A stretch of DNA of 64,000 bases from Ceratorhiza oryzae-sativae (Eukaryota > Basidiomycota > Agaricomycetes > Cantharellales > Ceratobasidiaceae), in NCBI GenBank assembly GCA_030998015.1, contig JARWMV010000239.1, forward strand, positions 496,001 to 560,000. The letters are read 5' to 3'. Made by a program: the position numbers and the translations under genes. Each line of letters starts with the position of its first letter. Positions within the stretch are counted from its first letter, which is position 1. Below, in pieces: positions 1 through 10,932 of the stretch. Under the pieces are notes generated by a model. It had not been told where the DNA came from, made no database searches, and saw nothing but the letters and a program-made list of their open reading frames with translations.

Positions 1-885
1 CTCGGAAAACCATACCATGCTCAGATCCACCGTGATGCGTTTTCATATGGAGACGTCGGTCCTCGAGGTATATTTATTATTTGCACTGTTTCACGTGTGC
101 TAATATATTCTCTTCCTAGCTGATCCGCGGTTAGTTTCTGTCACATTTCGTGAACCATGACACTCATTTAGTCACCCCTTTAAAGTGCTGTGGTCGACTT
201 GCGCTTCTTTGGAAGGCAAGAAATTCGCAAGGAGAATTGCGTCACATTTGCGGAGCCGATCAAGATCCAAGGCGTAGAAGGAGCCGGTCAGGATGGCACC
301 ACGGACGGATATGGCATGCCTCAAGCGACTGTAAGTCCTTAATTTAGATTACTTCTTTATCTAATATATTTGAGTAGTTCCATGTCACTCGTAGTAGAGC
401 CGATGCTGAGCGTGACCATGTGTAAGTAAAAGTTGGTCCTAACAACTTGCCTATAATACTCAAAAACCGTATGAATAGGATGATGGGAGAGCTCTGCCAG
501 GTTGCAAATATCTTGGGTGCCTATCTCCCTGGGTCTGAGCCTCAGTTTATGGTACGTGGTATTCGTACATTTTCACAGCACAATTAATCCAATACTTTCA
601 TCAGACGCCCGGTCTGGTTCTCCACATTACTGGCACTACGCGCGCCGGAACGGATCCGAGTACCTCTGTTGTTGACGAAAACTCCAAAGTTCACGTCACC
701 GACAACGTTTACGTTGGCGGAAACAATGTCATCCCGGATTCTACAGCTTGCAATCCAACTCTCACAAGCGTACGTTTTCATTCTTTTTCGTTCTTTACTT
801 GTGCTGAAATCGCCGCATATATCAGGTTGCTTATGCTATTAAGGGTGCCAAGGACATTTGCAGGAGATTGGCCGAGAAAGCCTAA
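1..885 (+). CDS. Pyranose 2-oxidase-like GMC flavoprotein, C-terminal part
   Basis: The gene runs in from the left edge. Exons read 1-67, 120-129, 186-330, 378-421, 479-551, 605-769 and 826-885, and all junctions keep frame. The translation follows the C-terminal half of fungal pyranose 2-oxidase: an IHRDAFSYG block, a VDLRFFGR block, a GYGMPQAT block, then [12 protein letters not shown] and the terminal [15 protein letters not shown] block. The family oxidises the C2 hydroxyl of glucose and related pyranoses with FAD and releases hydrogen peroxide, which feeds peroxidases in wood and litter decay. The catalytic pair of the family, a His (in LHITG) and an Asn (in ACNPTLT), is present with almost the usual spacing (43 residues against 45). 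The FAD-binding N-terminus lies outside the window. One exon is only 10 bases long. A related GMC sugar oxidase is the alternative. Confidence 0.88.
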
Positions 886-1556
886 GAGCTAAATCTTTTA
901 GCGGGCTTGACTAGTCTCGATTTTATTCTCTACCTTGAAAATTTGAATACGAATGTGAATGCCTTGAGTAAACTGATCTGACATTCGACTTACTGCGCCT
1001 ATCAAGGGTTAGTGTCCGCCGAAAAATAGTCACCGAGAAGTTAAAAAATGCTTTCGACAAAATAGCTCGTAAAACTTATTTAAGGACTCATCATTAAAAA
1101 TCAAGACCCGGTACGCCTTGCTTGAGTACTGCCCACGTAGCAGACAAGCTATCAACATTAGACTCTATGCAGATATCCTTTATCTCTCCCGTTCCACAAT
1201 TTTGACGAGTGTCCTGAACCGTAGATGCTTATGCTTAAACCACTCACGCTAAAGTCTACCACTAACAATGTGAGATATCAAAATGGCTTATGGGTGAGAA
1301 TGCTCCAATCATATGCTGAATCCGAGCCTGCCTTAGGGTTATTTTTGGCAGCACTTAATGTTTATGGGACCTCGCCTAAATAAATAAAAATCGGTAGACA
1401 TGAATTCAGACAAATTCATTCGTGAGAAAAGACCGGGTTACAAATAGGTATCGTGCTTGTCTTGGTTATAGTTGGAGGGAATGGTACGCAAACATGATTG
1501 GTTCTTCACAAGCGCTGAAGACCTTGGAAGTAAACATATCCCGCCAACCACCACCC
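886..1556. other. Intergenic, no gene seen
   Basis: This AT-richer spacer lies between the pyranose oxidase stop and the PIG-U start. A short open frame begins at 1422 and runs into PIG-U, but homology begins only at the Met at 1557. I see no RNA gene or repeat. Confidence 0.5.
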
Positions 1557-3135
1557 ATGAAAGCCGTTGTGGTAGTGGCTACTCTAGTGGCTCTGCGACT
1601 CGCACTTTTCACCACACCAATAACAAAATACCTCCAGGATGATTACCAATTGGCTTCTGCTGTGACTTCTCTTACTCGATGTGAGTCGCTAAACGTTTTG
1701 GATAACACGTCACATTATAACCATTTGCTGTAGTAAAAGAAGGCGTGTTTCTATTAGAAAGAGGAATAGACCCATACACTGGCAGCGTGTTTCTACATGT
1801 AAGTTGCATTTCTGAAAAGGGAACGCGTATTTATTGCGCAGGCAGTCTCCACTGTTGCTAGCTCTATTTTCGACAGTGCTCCCACTTTCTGATCTAGGCA
1901 CTGCGGTACTATGGTCCCTACTCGATGGGTTTACCGCCTGGTGCCTTTTGAACTTATGGCGACTTCGCTCGTCCTCTGTGGATAATAGAAAAGAGGCTCT
2001 TATCGCTGCGATGTACGTTTGCGACATTTCTATTCCCGGGTTTATACCAACAGACTATTTTAGATACCTATTGAACCCATACATACTTCTCACGACTCTT
2101 GCTCGATCAACTGCCACTCTCGACACTGCGCTCACGGCGTTCGCCTTCCTTCTCGCCTGCCGTAAACAAACCGGGCCAGCACTTCTTGCTCTTGCCGCTT
2201 TGACACACATTTCACTTCTTTCTGTTCTTGTCGTTGCTCCTTTGATTATGGTTTTGGGAAGCACTAGTGCACCCGTGCCTGGCCTTGCCAATCCAGAGTC
2301 CAAGGGGGAGGAAAGCAAGATCGGGCTGGGCAGAGTGCTCGAATGGGGCGCGTATGTTGGTTTGTTGGGATATGCAGGGAACTTGGTCGCTGGTGGATGG
2401 GGATGGTTTCGAAGTCTTGGGGTGCTGTGTAAGTGCCTTTCTTCAAGGGGTCTGTGGTAGCAGGAACCTGATCATGAGGCAGAGTCACGTTGAGTGACGC
2501 GACGCCCAACTGTGGATTGTGGTGGTACTTTTTCACAGAAATGTTTGATCATTATAGACCCTTTTTCTTGTTTGCGTTTTCGGTGAGTGGCTGGTGTACG
2601 TCGTGACGAGTCGTCGTTGACCATTTTGCGTGGATTTAGGCGCATCCATTGATTTACATTGCACCAATATGCATGAAGTTCAAGTTGGTGAAGTCAACGT
2701 CGCTGTGCATGGTCAGCCGCTGACAGGAGTCTAGACACGATCCTTTCTACGCGGCATATCTCTTGCTTGGAATTAGTGCTACACTCAAGTCATATCCCAC
2801 TCTTGCCGACGCGGGCTTGTTCGTCTCGTTGACACCGCTGTTTCCGGAAACCTTTGCTCGTGAGTTGCGTCTATGGTCCGCGTCTAGTGTTTATTGACCC
2901 CTCGAAAGATCTTCGTCACCCTCTCCCAACGTTCTTGTTGCACCTTCATTCTGCGCTCTTGATGCCGCTTGCAAGCCACCTTTGGCTCGCCCAAGGTACG
3001 GGCAACGCCAACTTTTTGTATGCGGCAACGCTGGTCTATGGGCTTGCAAACGGGGCAATGGTGATCGATGCAGTTTGGAGCGGTCTTCGTGTGGCGTTTG
3101 TGACAAAAGACGGAGAAGAGGTTGTTCAACTTTGA
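1557..3135 (+). CDS. PIGU: GPI transamidase subunit PIG-U (yeast Gab1)
   Basis: This polytopic ER membrane protein belongs to the complex that attaches GPI anchors to proteins. Exons: 1557-1680, 1734-1798, 1846-2012, 2064-2428, 2479-2582, 2640-2687, 2727-2859 and 2909-3135. They sum to a clean 410-residue frame, close to the family's usual 390-435. The Met at 1557 opens a hydrophobic segment, as in human PIG-U. Family landmarks follow in order: KEGVFLLERGIDPYTGSVFLH, YLLNPYILLTTLARST, WWYFFTEMFDHYRPFFLF, SATLKSYPTLADAGL, and the late GNANFLYAATLVYGLANG segment. The third exon starts at the second of two nearby AG sites (1846), because only that keeps frame. It is convergent with RPS23, with 166 bases between the stops. 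Confidence 0.93.
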
Positions 3136-3301
3136 TCGCCGGGTTGGTTAGGATTCGCATCGTTGGATATTTGAGTAGATTTAATTGCATACGAAAACAC
3201 TCGGATCTGCCGTATAACATCATGCATAAATGGGTGTGAATACAAGCATAGCAGCTTTTGAGAGCCGAAAGAGGCAAAGTGGGAGGTGATGGAGAGGTAG
3301 A

Positions 3302-3932
3302 TCATGACCTAGGCTTCTCCTGTTATTGGACGTCAGTGGGTGAACCACGGTTATAATACTGAATACCAACCTTCTTCTCGGACCAGAGAGCAAGAAGACC
3401 GACACCAGAGACCTTGACGACCTTGAAACGGACACCGGGAATATCACCCTTTGCCTTTCCGCGACGACCAAAACCGGAGATGAGGACTTCGTCGTTTTCG
3501 TCGACAAAGTTCAGGCAACCGTCGTTCTATGTCTCATTAGCACTCGTCCAATATATGTCAGCTGTGGCTTACAGGAACGAAAGCGGTGACCTTCTTTCCG
3601 TTCTTGATGAGTTGTACACGGACACACTTGCGAATAGCCGAATTGGGCTGCTTGGCCTCGACGCCGACCTTCTCGAGCACGATGCCCTTGGCGTGGGACG
3701 AGCCTCCGGTGGGTGAGGTCTTGTAGACGTTACCCAGAGCGCGCTTCTTGTACGACTTGTCCGCCTGTAGTTCCGGTGTTAGCTTTAGTATCGAGAGAAA
3801 GGGATTCGAGCAACCCATCGGTTCTCTCGTCGGGAGATGCGGAGTTTGCGCGCTGCGTTCAATCCGCGAGGCTTGTTGGCTGTATAATTTGAGCACCCAT
3901 CCGTCCAGCTCGTTGGGTGACTCACATCCCAT
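3302..3932 (-). CDS. RPS23: 40S ribosomal protein S23 (uS12)
   Basis: This is a decoding-centre protein of the small ribosomal subunit. Five exons (3926-3932, 3815-3879, 3573-3764, 3371-3526, 3302-3319) give 145 residues, the yeast length. The sequence is near-invariant: [13 protein letters not shown] near the start, [46 protein letters not shown] and [17 protein letters not shown]. The conserved KQPNSA loop, which carries the hydroxylated proline in this family, is intact. The first exon is only seven bases (Met-Gly plus one base) and the last only 18. The gene is divergent from NEDD1 over 243 bases, and its intron-rich 5' end is typical of basidiomycete ribosomal protein genes. Confidence 0.97.
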
Positions 3933-4175
3933 GGTGTGCTTGCGGCGTCGATGAAAGCGATATCAGAAGCGGACAAGAGCCTCGGGACGGACGCAAATGT
4001 CAGGGGTACTGTACAGGCTCGAAGTGGCTGAGGTTAGACGCCCATGCCACGTGACTGGATGTGATGGTGTGTTGGAACGCGTGCTCGATTCCTGCATCTT
4101 ATTAGAACCTTTGTGTTAGACTTTTCAACGTATCCTGACCTTGTGTCGCCCTACTCTCGTTTCTTGCCCGTTCCG
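3933..4175. promoter_or_regulatory. Shared divergent promoter, RPS23 / NEDD1-like
   Basis: These 243 bases separate the two start codons. They hold a CACGTG E-box at about 4049-4054 and an ACGCGT (MCB-like) hexamer at 4077-4082, 94 bases before the NEDD1 start. Both are single short matches, so the regulatory reading is an inference. Confidence 0.45.
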
Positions 4176-7100
4176 ATGTCGTTGATCGCTGTTACTTCGT
4201 CGCAGGGCCTCTCTGTGCTGCCTTCCACCATCCTGCGCGCATCCCATCCAGACCCCGCGCCCACCATCACCACTGCGCTCACACCACCGTCTCGCATCCC
4301 GTCGTCGTGCATCTGCTGGTCTCCAGACGCCGCGACTCTCTACGTCGCCTCGGGTGGCTCCGTCTCGGCCTACGACCCCTCTGGGGCGTTCATCCGCGAT
4401 GTCGTGCGCGAAGGCGAAGGAGGAATAGGAGGCGCCAAGCTCGGCTCGATGGTCGTTTTAGAAACTCAGTCTGGGACTGATCCCGTCCTCGCGTTTTCCA
4501 GGGGCGCGCGGGCTGTTGTGTTTGATTCGGAGACTAGGCGCGCGCTCCAGACTGTAGAGGTAGGTTTGCACTTGCAGGTGGCTCCTGCGAGTGATGTTGA
4601 TGATATGACAGGGTCACAGGTCATCCATTTCAACCATGTCCCTTGCCCAAGACCAATCACTTCTTGCTACTTCATCGGGCGAAACGACCATCATTACCAA
4701 CCTCGTCCAGCAGACCAACTCTGTGATGCGTGGCGCACCGTCCGGGGTCGTGGCCGTTGCATTTCACCCGACAAGGCGCTCGACTCTGCTTTTGCTCAGC
4801 ACGCGTGGGTTGCATGTATTCGATACCACTAAAGGCAGTGCACCTATTCGCACAATTCCAATTGGCAAGGCTGAGGCAGGCATGGGCTATATTGCATTCT
4901 CACCGATCGCCCCGACGCTGGTCGCTATTCTCGTCCCTGGAGGGGGCGGACGCGTGCTTATGCTAGACATTGAGAAGGAGTCCAGGTACGTTTGGTTCAA
5001 CTTGGTCGTATGCACCATGACGTATTGTCCCTGTGTAGCTTGGTCAAGAAATTTACCGTCGAGGAAAACGTCTCTGCCATGTCTTTTTCACACGACGGAG
5101 GTTCTATCATCGTTGGAACGGAGATTGGGCGAGTCCTGCAGCTGAACTTGAGGAGTATCGACAAACCTGCGCAAGCCGTCGTGATCGACTCATCCGGTGG
5201 GCGAATTGGTGGTCTTGCGCTTGTCGTCGCCTCAGCCGCGGTACGTCATGGTCGTCATAATTGGCGATACGTCAAATTAATTTGTATGTGTTTAGCAATT
5301 AAGCAAGGCTATGTCTAGCTCGATGGCCAAACCTTCGGTTACTAGCGCCGTCACTGGTACAACCAGGACACTCACCCGCCCTGCACGCGCCGAGTCAATC
5401 ACTTCGAGCTCCACCGGCGAGTCTGTTCGCGTGAAATCTACAACCGACCCTCGTACGCCTGCAGCCAAGTTGCGTGTCAAGCCTTCGAACGATGTACTTG
5501 CCAAATCACCCGACACGGCCGCGGCGCGCAAGTCGCCCGACACACTCCGACGCAGGGCATCTGGGGCAGACCTGTTGACAAAGAAGACCTCTTCAGCCGA
5601 TTTACTGAGCAAGAAGACTTCTACGGCGGATTTGTTGACCAAGGCCAAAACATCACCAGGTACAACATTAAGAGTAAAAGCAGGAGTTGAGAGCAAGCCA
5701 AGACCGACCTCCATGATTGGCGCTACAGGAACGAGGGAAAGGGTTGGGGCGAGGGTTCGACCTGTGTCGATGGCGATGGGCGAGGATAAGGGTGGAGCCG
5801 AGAGCCCTGGTCCAAAGAGTTCGGGAAGCAGCTCTGGGACGATCAACTCTCCGGATAGGGCCAAGTTTGTTGATGAACGTGAGTTTAGTTCCCGAGCTCG
5901 ATCATCTTGGTGAATCTAATGGGGCCATTTAGCTACTGTTACGCCTAGCGCTCGACGCCAGACTCAAACCATGCCTCGCCGCCTGACGGCAGAGGGCGCA
6001 AATCGACCGACCCTGAGTCAGATTTTTGCACAGGACGATTTGGGAACGTCCGCGGCGCATTCTCGCTCTCGCTCGACCAGTTACAGTTCACCAACCACGG
6101 CTACGCCTGTCAGCGCCCGACCTCCACTTTCTTCGACTACTCCCAGCTACCCACCGGCCTCGCTGAGCCAAAGCGAGACTACCACACCGGGCTACCCACC
6201 CGAGGAACGTCGTGACCGACCACTCAGCCGAGCGAGGAGTCGACTGGGCAATGACGTGATCGAGGAAGAACAATTGACCGTCACGACGGATGAACGACCG
6301 CCTATGAGCGCAACGAGCGAACGACCACCCTTGAGCACAACGAGCGAGAGGCCAGCGAGTAGGCTATTCAGGGATGATATCGAGCGACCCTCGAGTCGAG
6401 TGAGTGGCACGATTGGTTTAGGCCGACCAACTGGGACGCTGGGAAGGCGGTTCTCAAGCAACGAGCTGGGTTCTACACCCGAGACTATGCGAATCACGTC
6501 CGAGTCGGATGCGTTTGGGCTGAAAGGAAAGGATAGGGAGCGCGAGAGGCCGGCGAGCGTGTTGAGAGAGCGGCCCGAGAATTTGAGGGAACGAGAAGGG
6601 TACGACACGTTGAGGGAAAGGCCGCAATCTGCGTTGCGAGAACGACCCGAGTCGATTTTCAGGGAGCGTACCGAATCCTTGTTACGTGATCGACCTCGAT
6701 CTGGTACACCTCTCAGCGCGTCTGCTGGAAGGACACCAGGCAAACGCGTTGGATGGATTGATGAAGAGTCGCCGTATATTGAAGGCGTACACACTCCTGC
6801 ACCGTCACGCACGCCACCGCCTTCGACGTCGGCGCTCGCCTCGGACTCGGGGAGCGATTCAGCGAGGAATAGGATGTTGCAGGTGACACCCCGACGGGGG
6901 CTTGCAGCTGCATTAGGGGCAGAGGTTTACGCGGACGATGCTCCTAGCGGCGGAAAGAAGTCATCTTCGTTGACTCAGTCGCAAGCTCAGGATTTGCTGA
7001 GGAGCATTGTGTCGGATGTTATGTTTGAGTTTAGGCAAGAAGCCAAGGAAGATGTGAGGGGCTTGCATCTTGATTTGATTCGCGCGTCCAGAGGATGGAA

Positions 7101-7266
7101 GGTAGGTTTCACCTTTGAACTCAACATTCGAGCCTGTGTTAATCAGTTGCATTTTTAGCACGATTTGAGAGAATACCTAGGGGATACGTTGGAAGAATTA
7201 CGCGAGGTGAAAGAAGAAAACGCACGTCTACGAGCCGAAATTGCGAGGTTGAAACGTGGATACTAA
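4176..7266 (+). CDS. NEDD1: NEDD1-like WD-repeat gamma-tubulin recruiter
   Basis: NEDD1 proteins dock the gamma-tubulin ring complex at microtubule-organising centres. Exons 4176-4559, 4612-4985, 5039-5240, 5296-5878, 5933-7101 and 7159-7266 sum to a 939-residue frame. Residues 1 to about 340 look like a WD40 propeller, with blades such as GHRSSISTMSLAQDQSLLAT and ENVSAMSFSHDGGSIIVGT. A long Ser/Thr/Arg-rich disordered middle follows, with repeated R-E-R-P-x-S motifs from 6530 to 6700. The last 110 residues form an alpha-helical coiled coil: LLRSIVSDVMFEFRQEAKED, then LHLDLIR and ELREVKEENARLRAEIARLK. That architecture (N-terminal WD40, C-terminal coiled coil ending in a heptad tail) is the NEDD1 signature. 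The C-terminal LHLDLIR stretch is the strongest family match. The middle region is poorly conserved in the family. Another centrosomal WD40 protein is the less likely alternative. Confidence 0.78.
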
Positions 7267-7487
7267 AATACCTATGCCATAAATTTCTGTATATGCCTCT
7301 AGTGATTCTGTATTTGTTCTTTCTTGGCTGTGCTATTGGACTCAAGTATGGTTATCCCTATGTATTTATCAGCCTATTAGACAAAGAGAATAATATGCTA
7401 AATTTGGACGCGCCGGGCGCTTAATTCTAACTGCGCAGTTGTAGACAATCTTTGTTGTTGCGTGTCACTCGACTCGACCTCAGTTTG

Positions 7488-10197
7488 ATGGCGCGAACTC
7501 TTTGGGCAACCGCGTTTGTCGCGAGCTCACTGCTGGCATATCCAATGCGTTTTATCTGCCTGGCACCGCCCCCCACGATTACAAGAAGAACGATCATGTT
7601 CCGCTTTACGTGAACGCGCTCACGCCTATTGTCATTGACGCGGATTCCAAGCTCGTACGTCCACCCTTTTTTGGATGCTCTAGATGTAGCCAGAGTTGAC
7701 GAGTGTGGCAGAAATCGATGATCAACTGTACATCGCCTATTCCTCGGAGACTGCTGCTACTCATATATCTTTTGCAGATGATTATTACAACCCCAGCTTC
7801 CATTTCTGTCCACCAAAAGGTGGAGTCAAGAAACAGCCCGAGTCCCTCGGGTCTATATTGTTCGGAGATCGTATCTTCAACTCGCCAATCGAGGTACGTA
7901 TCTCTTTTGGCTCGCACGAGCAGTATAGCAACCAAGTCCTCTCTGATCTCCACAGTTCAAAATGCTCCAAAACGAGAGCTGCCAAGCGATTTGCACATCA
8001 ACCGTCCCAGCCGCCGATGCCAAGTTTATCAACGACCGCATTCGTGAAGACTATGCCCTCAACTGGCTCGTGGACGGATTGCCCGCGGCCGAGATGAAGG
8101 TCGACGAGCGCACGAACGAGACATTTTATGATATGGGTTTCAATCTTGGTAACGATGAGGGAGAGTTCAAGCTCAAGCCGGCGCTGCACAATCATTATGA
8201 TATTATGCTCAAGTGAGTGAGGTTTTGGAGCAGTATTGCTAGGGTTTGGGTTATTGAGGCTTGGGCGGGTAGCTATCATACGAGGGACAAGGTCAACTAT
8301 CGCGTTGTTGGAGTTGTTGTTTGGCCAAGGAGGTAAGCACTTGAACAAGCTGCGATAGGTGAGACTGAGCCTGCCGAGCTAGCATTGCACATCAAGGAGG
8401 CAACCCCGATTGCGGCTCCAAAAGGCCGCTCGTACTCTCGGAAGACAAGCAAAATAGTGTCATTTATACTTATAGCATCGGGTGGCAGGTGCGCCTTTCC
8501 ATTCATGAGACTCGGATCTGGTCTGAATAACTCTCTTGCGCCTTAGGAATCGGACACTCCATGGGTTAGTTTGTCCATCTCTTGTTAGCCATAAACTCCA
8601 TAGCTAACGAATCGTCTAGGCCACTCGCTGGGACAACTATTTGCACATCTTTGATCCGAAAATTCACTGGTTTAGCTTGATAAACTCGCTGGTTATTGTG
8701 GTTTTCTTATGTGTCATGGTTTCTATGATCTTGGTTCGCACCGTGACACGAGATGTGAGTTGTTGAAGCATATCGATGCAACCACCACTGAACGCTTGCG
8801 GATAGATTTCCCGCTATAATGCGATCGATCTCAGCGTAAGTAGACGCCGGATGTGTTCAATGCCACATCTGCTTAGTCTCATGCCATTTGTAGGAAGACG
8901 TCCAAGAAGACTTCGGTTGGAAGCTGGTGCATGGAGAAGTTTTCCGCTCGCCTCGGTATCCCCTGATTCTTAGTGTACTTGTCGGAAATGGCGCCCAGCT
9001 ATGCGTTATGGTTGGAGTAACTCTGGGTACGTACAGCTTTGCTTTCGACCCCTATGAAAGACTCGAATCACGAACGCGCCAACAGTGTTCGCGCTCCTCG
9101 GCTTCCTGTCACCTTCAAACCGAGGCGCACTTGCCACCGTAATGATCGTATTCTGGACGTTCTTTGGGAGCGTCGGAGGATATGTATCTGCACGTGTGTA
9201 TGCTTCACTTGGAGGAACTGAACAAAAGAAGAACGCGTTCTTGACGGCTACTGTTTTACCTGCGTGAGTTTGGCCATCTTAACTTATGAGGTGTTTGGCT
9301 AACATGGGTTTCCCGTAGGTTTGTGTTTGCCGTCATGTTCTTGCTCAATCTGTTCTTGATTGGTGCGGGGTCGTCTGGAGCTGTGCCATTGGGTGAGTGA
9401 TGTTGTGTGGTATTGTTCTGTATTCTGTGAATACTCAAGGTATGAATAGGCACGATGTTGGCCATCATTGCTCTGTGGTTTGTCATCTCTGCACCCCTGT
9501 CTGCAGTGGGTGGATACTTTGGCCAAAAACACGGGGTAGGTCTCGGCATATACTCCAGTCTGCCAGTTTACCCGACTAATATTCTTCAAGGCTGTTTCAC
9601 ATCCCGTGCGAGTCAACCAGATCCCTCGTCAAATACCGCCTGCGCCCAAATATCTTCAACCATGGGTATGAAACATTGGCCGAAGACATGATTTTTCACT
9701 AATTATGATTTCATAGGCTGCTGCGCTACTCGCGGGTATCCTTCCTTTTGGTGAGTACAGCTCGACCCGTTTAGGTTATGAATTGAATTAACTTCTCTAA
9801 AGGCGCTGCCTTTGTGGAGCTTTACTTTGTCCTCTCGAGCCTCTTCGCCTCGCGTGCGTACTACGCATTCGGCTTCATTGCTTTGACTGCCGGTGTTGTA
9901 CTGCTCACCACCGGAACTGTCACGATCCTGTTCACTTATTTCATCCTCTGCGCGGAAGAATATCGATGGCATTGGCGTGCCTTCCTAATCGGCGGAGGTA
10001 GCGCCTTCTGGGTCCTAGCATATGGAGTGTTTTATTGGCTCACCCGGCTTTCGCTCGACTCGTTTACGAGCGTAGTGCTCTACGCTGGATATCTTTTCCT
10101 CATCGCACTATTCGACTTTTTGATCACCGGAAGTGTTGGATTTTTGGCTACGTATTGGTCGATGAGGAGGTTGTATTCGGCCATTAGGATTGACTGA
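7488..10197 (+). CDS. TMN2: Transmembrane 9 superfamily (EMP70) protein, one-base frame break
   Basis: TM9SF proteins sit in endosome and Golgi membranes with a lumenal N-terminal domain and nine membrane spans. Sixteen exons from 7488 to 10197 give about 626 residues once a frame break is bridged. Landmarks: FYLPGTAPHDYKKNDHVPLY, FHFCPPKGG, KQPESLGSILFGDRI, YRVVGVVVWP, the TRWDNYLHIFDPKIHWFSL segment, SPSNRGALATVMI and the final HWRAFLIGG region. Two exons are tiny (7712-7727, 16 bases; 8547-8564, 18 bases). The signal peptide (MARTLWATAFVASSLLA, from 7488) and the mature start (NAFYLPG) are in different frames. The exon total is one base short of a multiple of three, so a base is missing near 7538-7548. 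The symbol is by family only; the exact paralogue is not certain. Confidence 0.92.
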
Positions 10198-10932
10198 CTG
10201 GGCGCTGGAAAATAGATTCTAGCTTCAAACGCACATATATGCAGTAGCTTTGGCTTGCAATTGATCATTTTGGGTTTTCAGGCTTGATTAATGTTAGTCC
10301 ATCGTTATGGTATTCTCGTTCACGTTTATTCGTGTGTTCAGAGCTTCCTATATCTACTTCCTACATCGGTTCACCCAATTCGCGAGGGGGGACCCATGTC
10401 CCATTCATTGGAGCCCTCTCTTAGTTTTGATTGCCTAGCTCCATGAACGCCTACCGATATTCCAATGCCCGTTGAGGTCATTGTTTGCGACACTTTCACA
10501 TGTTGTTTTAAATCATTACGACAGCCTCTTCAGCCTCCTGAGATATTTCGCCATATTTAGCTAATCCCGCGTCCATCACATCCTCAACCACGACCGGCAA
10601 ATCCATCTAGGTAAATAATACCTATTTAGTGCAACTCCATTCCCCTTAGCTCCCCTCGTCGGTTCGCCAAATTCCTATTTGCTTCGATCGTATCTGTGGT
10701 ACTCTACGGTTGATCTCGAGGATCTAGGTTAGGCTCGTGGGCCATCAGTTTCCACTGAGCGTGTAGTAGATTGATCGCGGAACTCATTTCTTGTGCGATC
10801 GGTCTTGAATGCTGGGGCACTCTTGCAACCTGCTCGCTGGCAGGCTGAATTATTCATAAATACTTGATCGATGGTCGATTCTCCCTATCCTTTCCCCTCT
10901 CCCTCTGGCTTCAAAAACTCTCCTCTCTGGCA
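10198..10932. other. Intergenic, no gene seen
   Basis: This spacer lies between the TM9SF stop and the first tandem MFS gene. It holds no open frame with coding character, no tRNA and no obvious repeat. The 3' UTR of TM9SF and the promoter of the transporter presumably lie here. Confidence 0.45.

Noticed and set aside
5292..6812. Two minus-strand open frames opposite NEDD1 (190 and 206 codons)
   Set aside because: They mirror the Ser/Arg-rich disordered middle of NEDD1. No homology or splice signals were seen and the plus strand is the conserved one.
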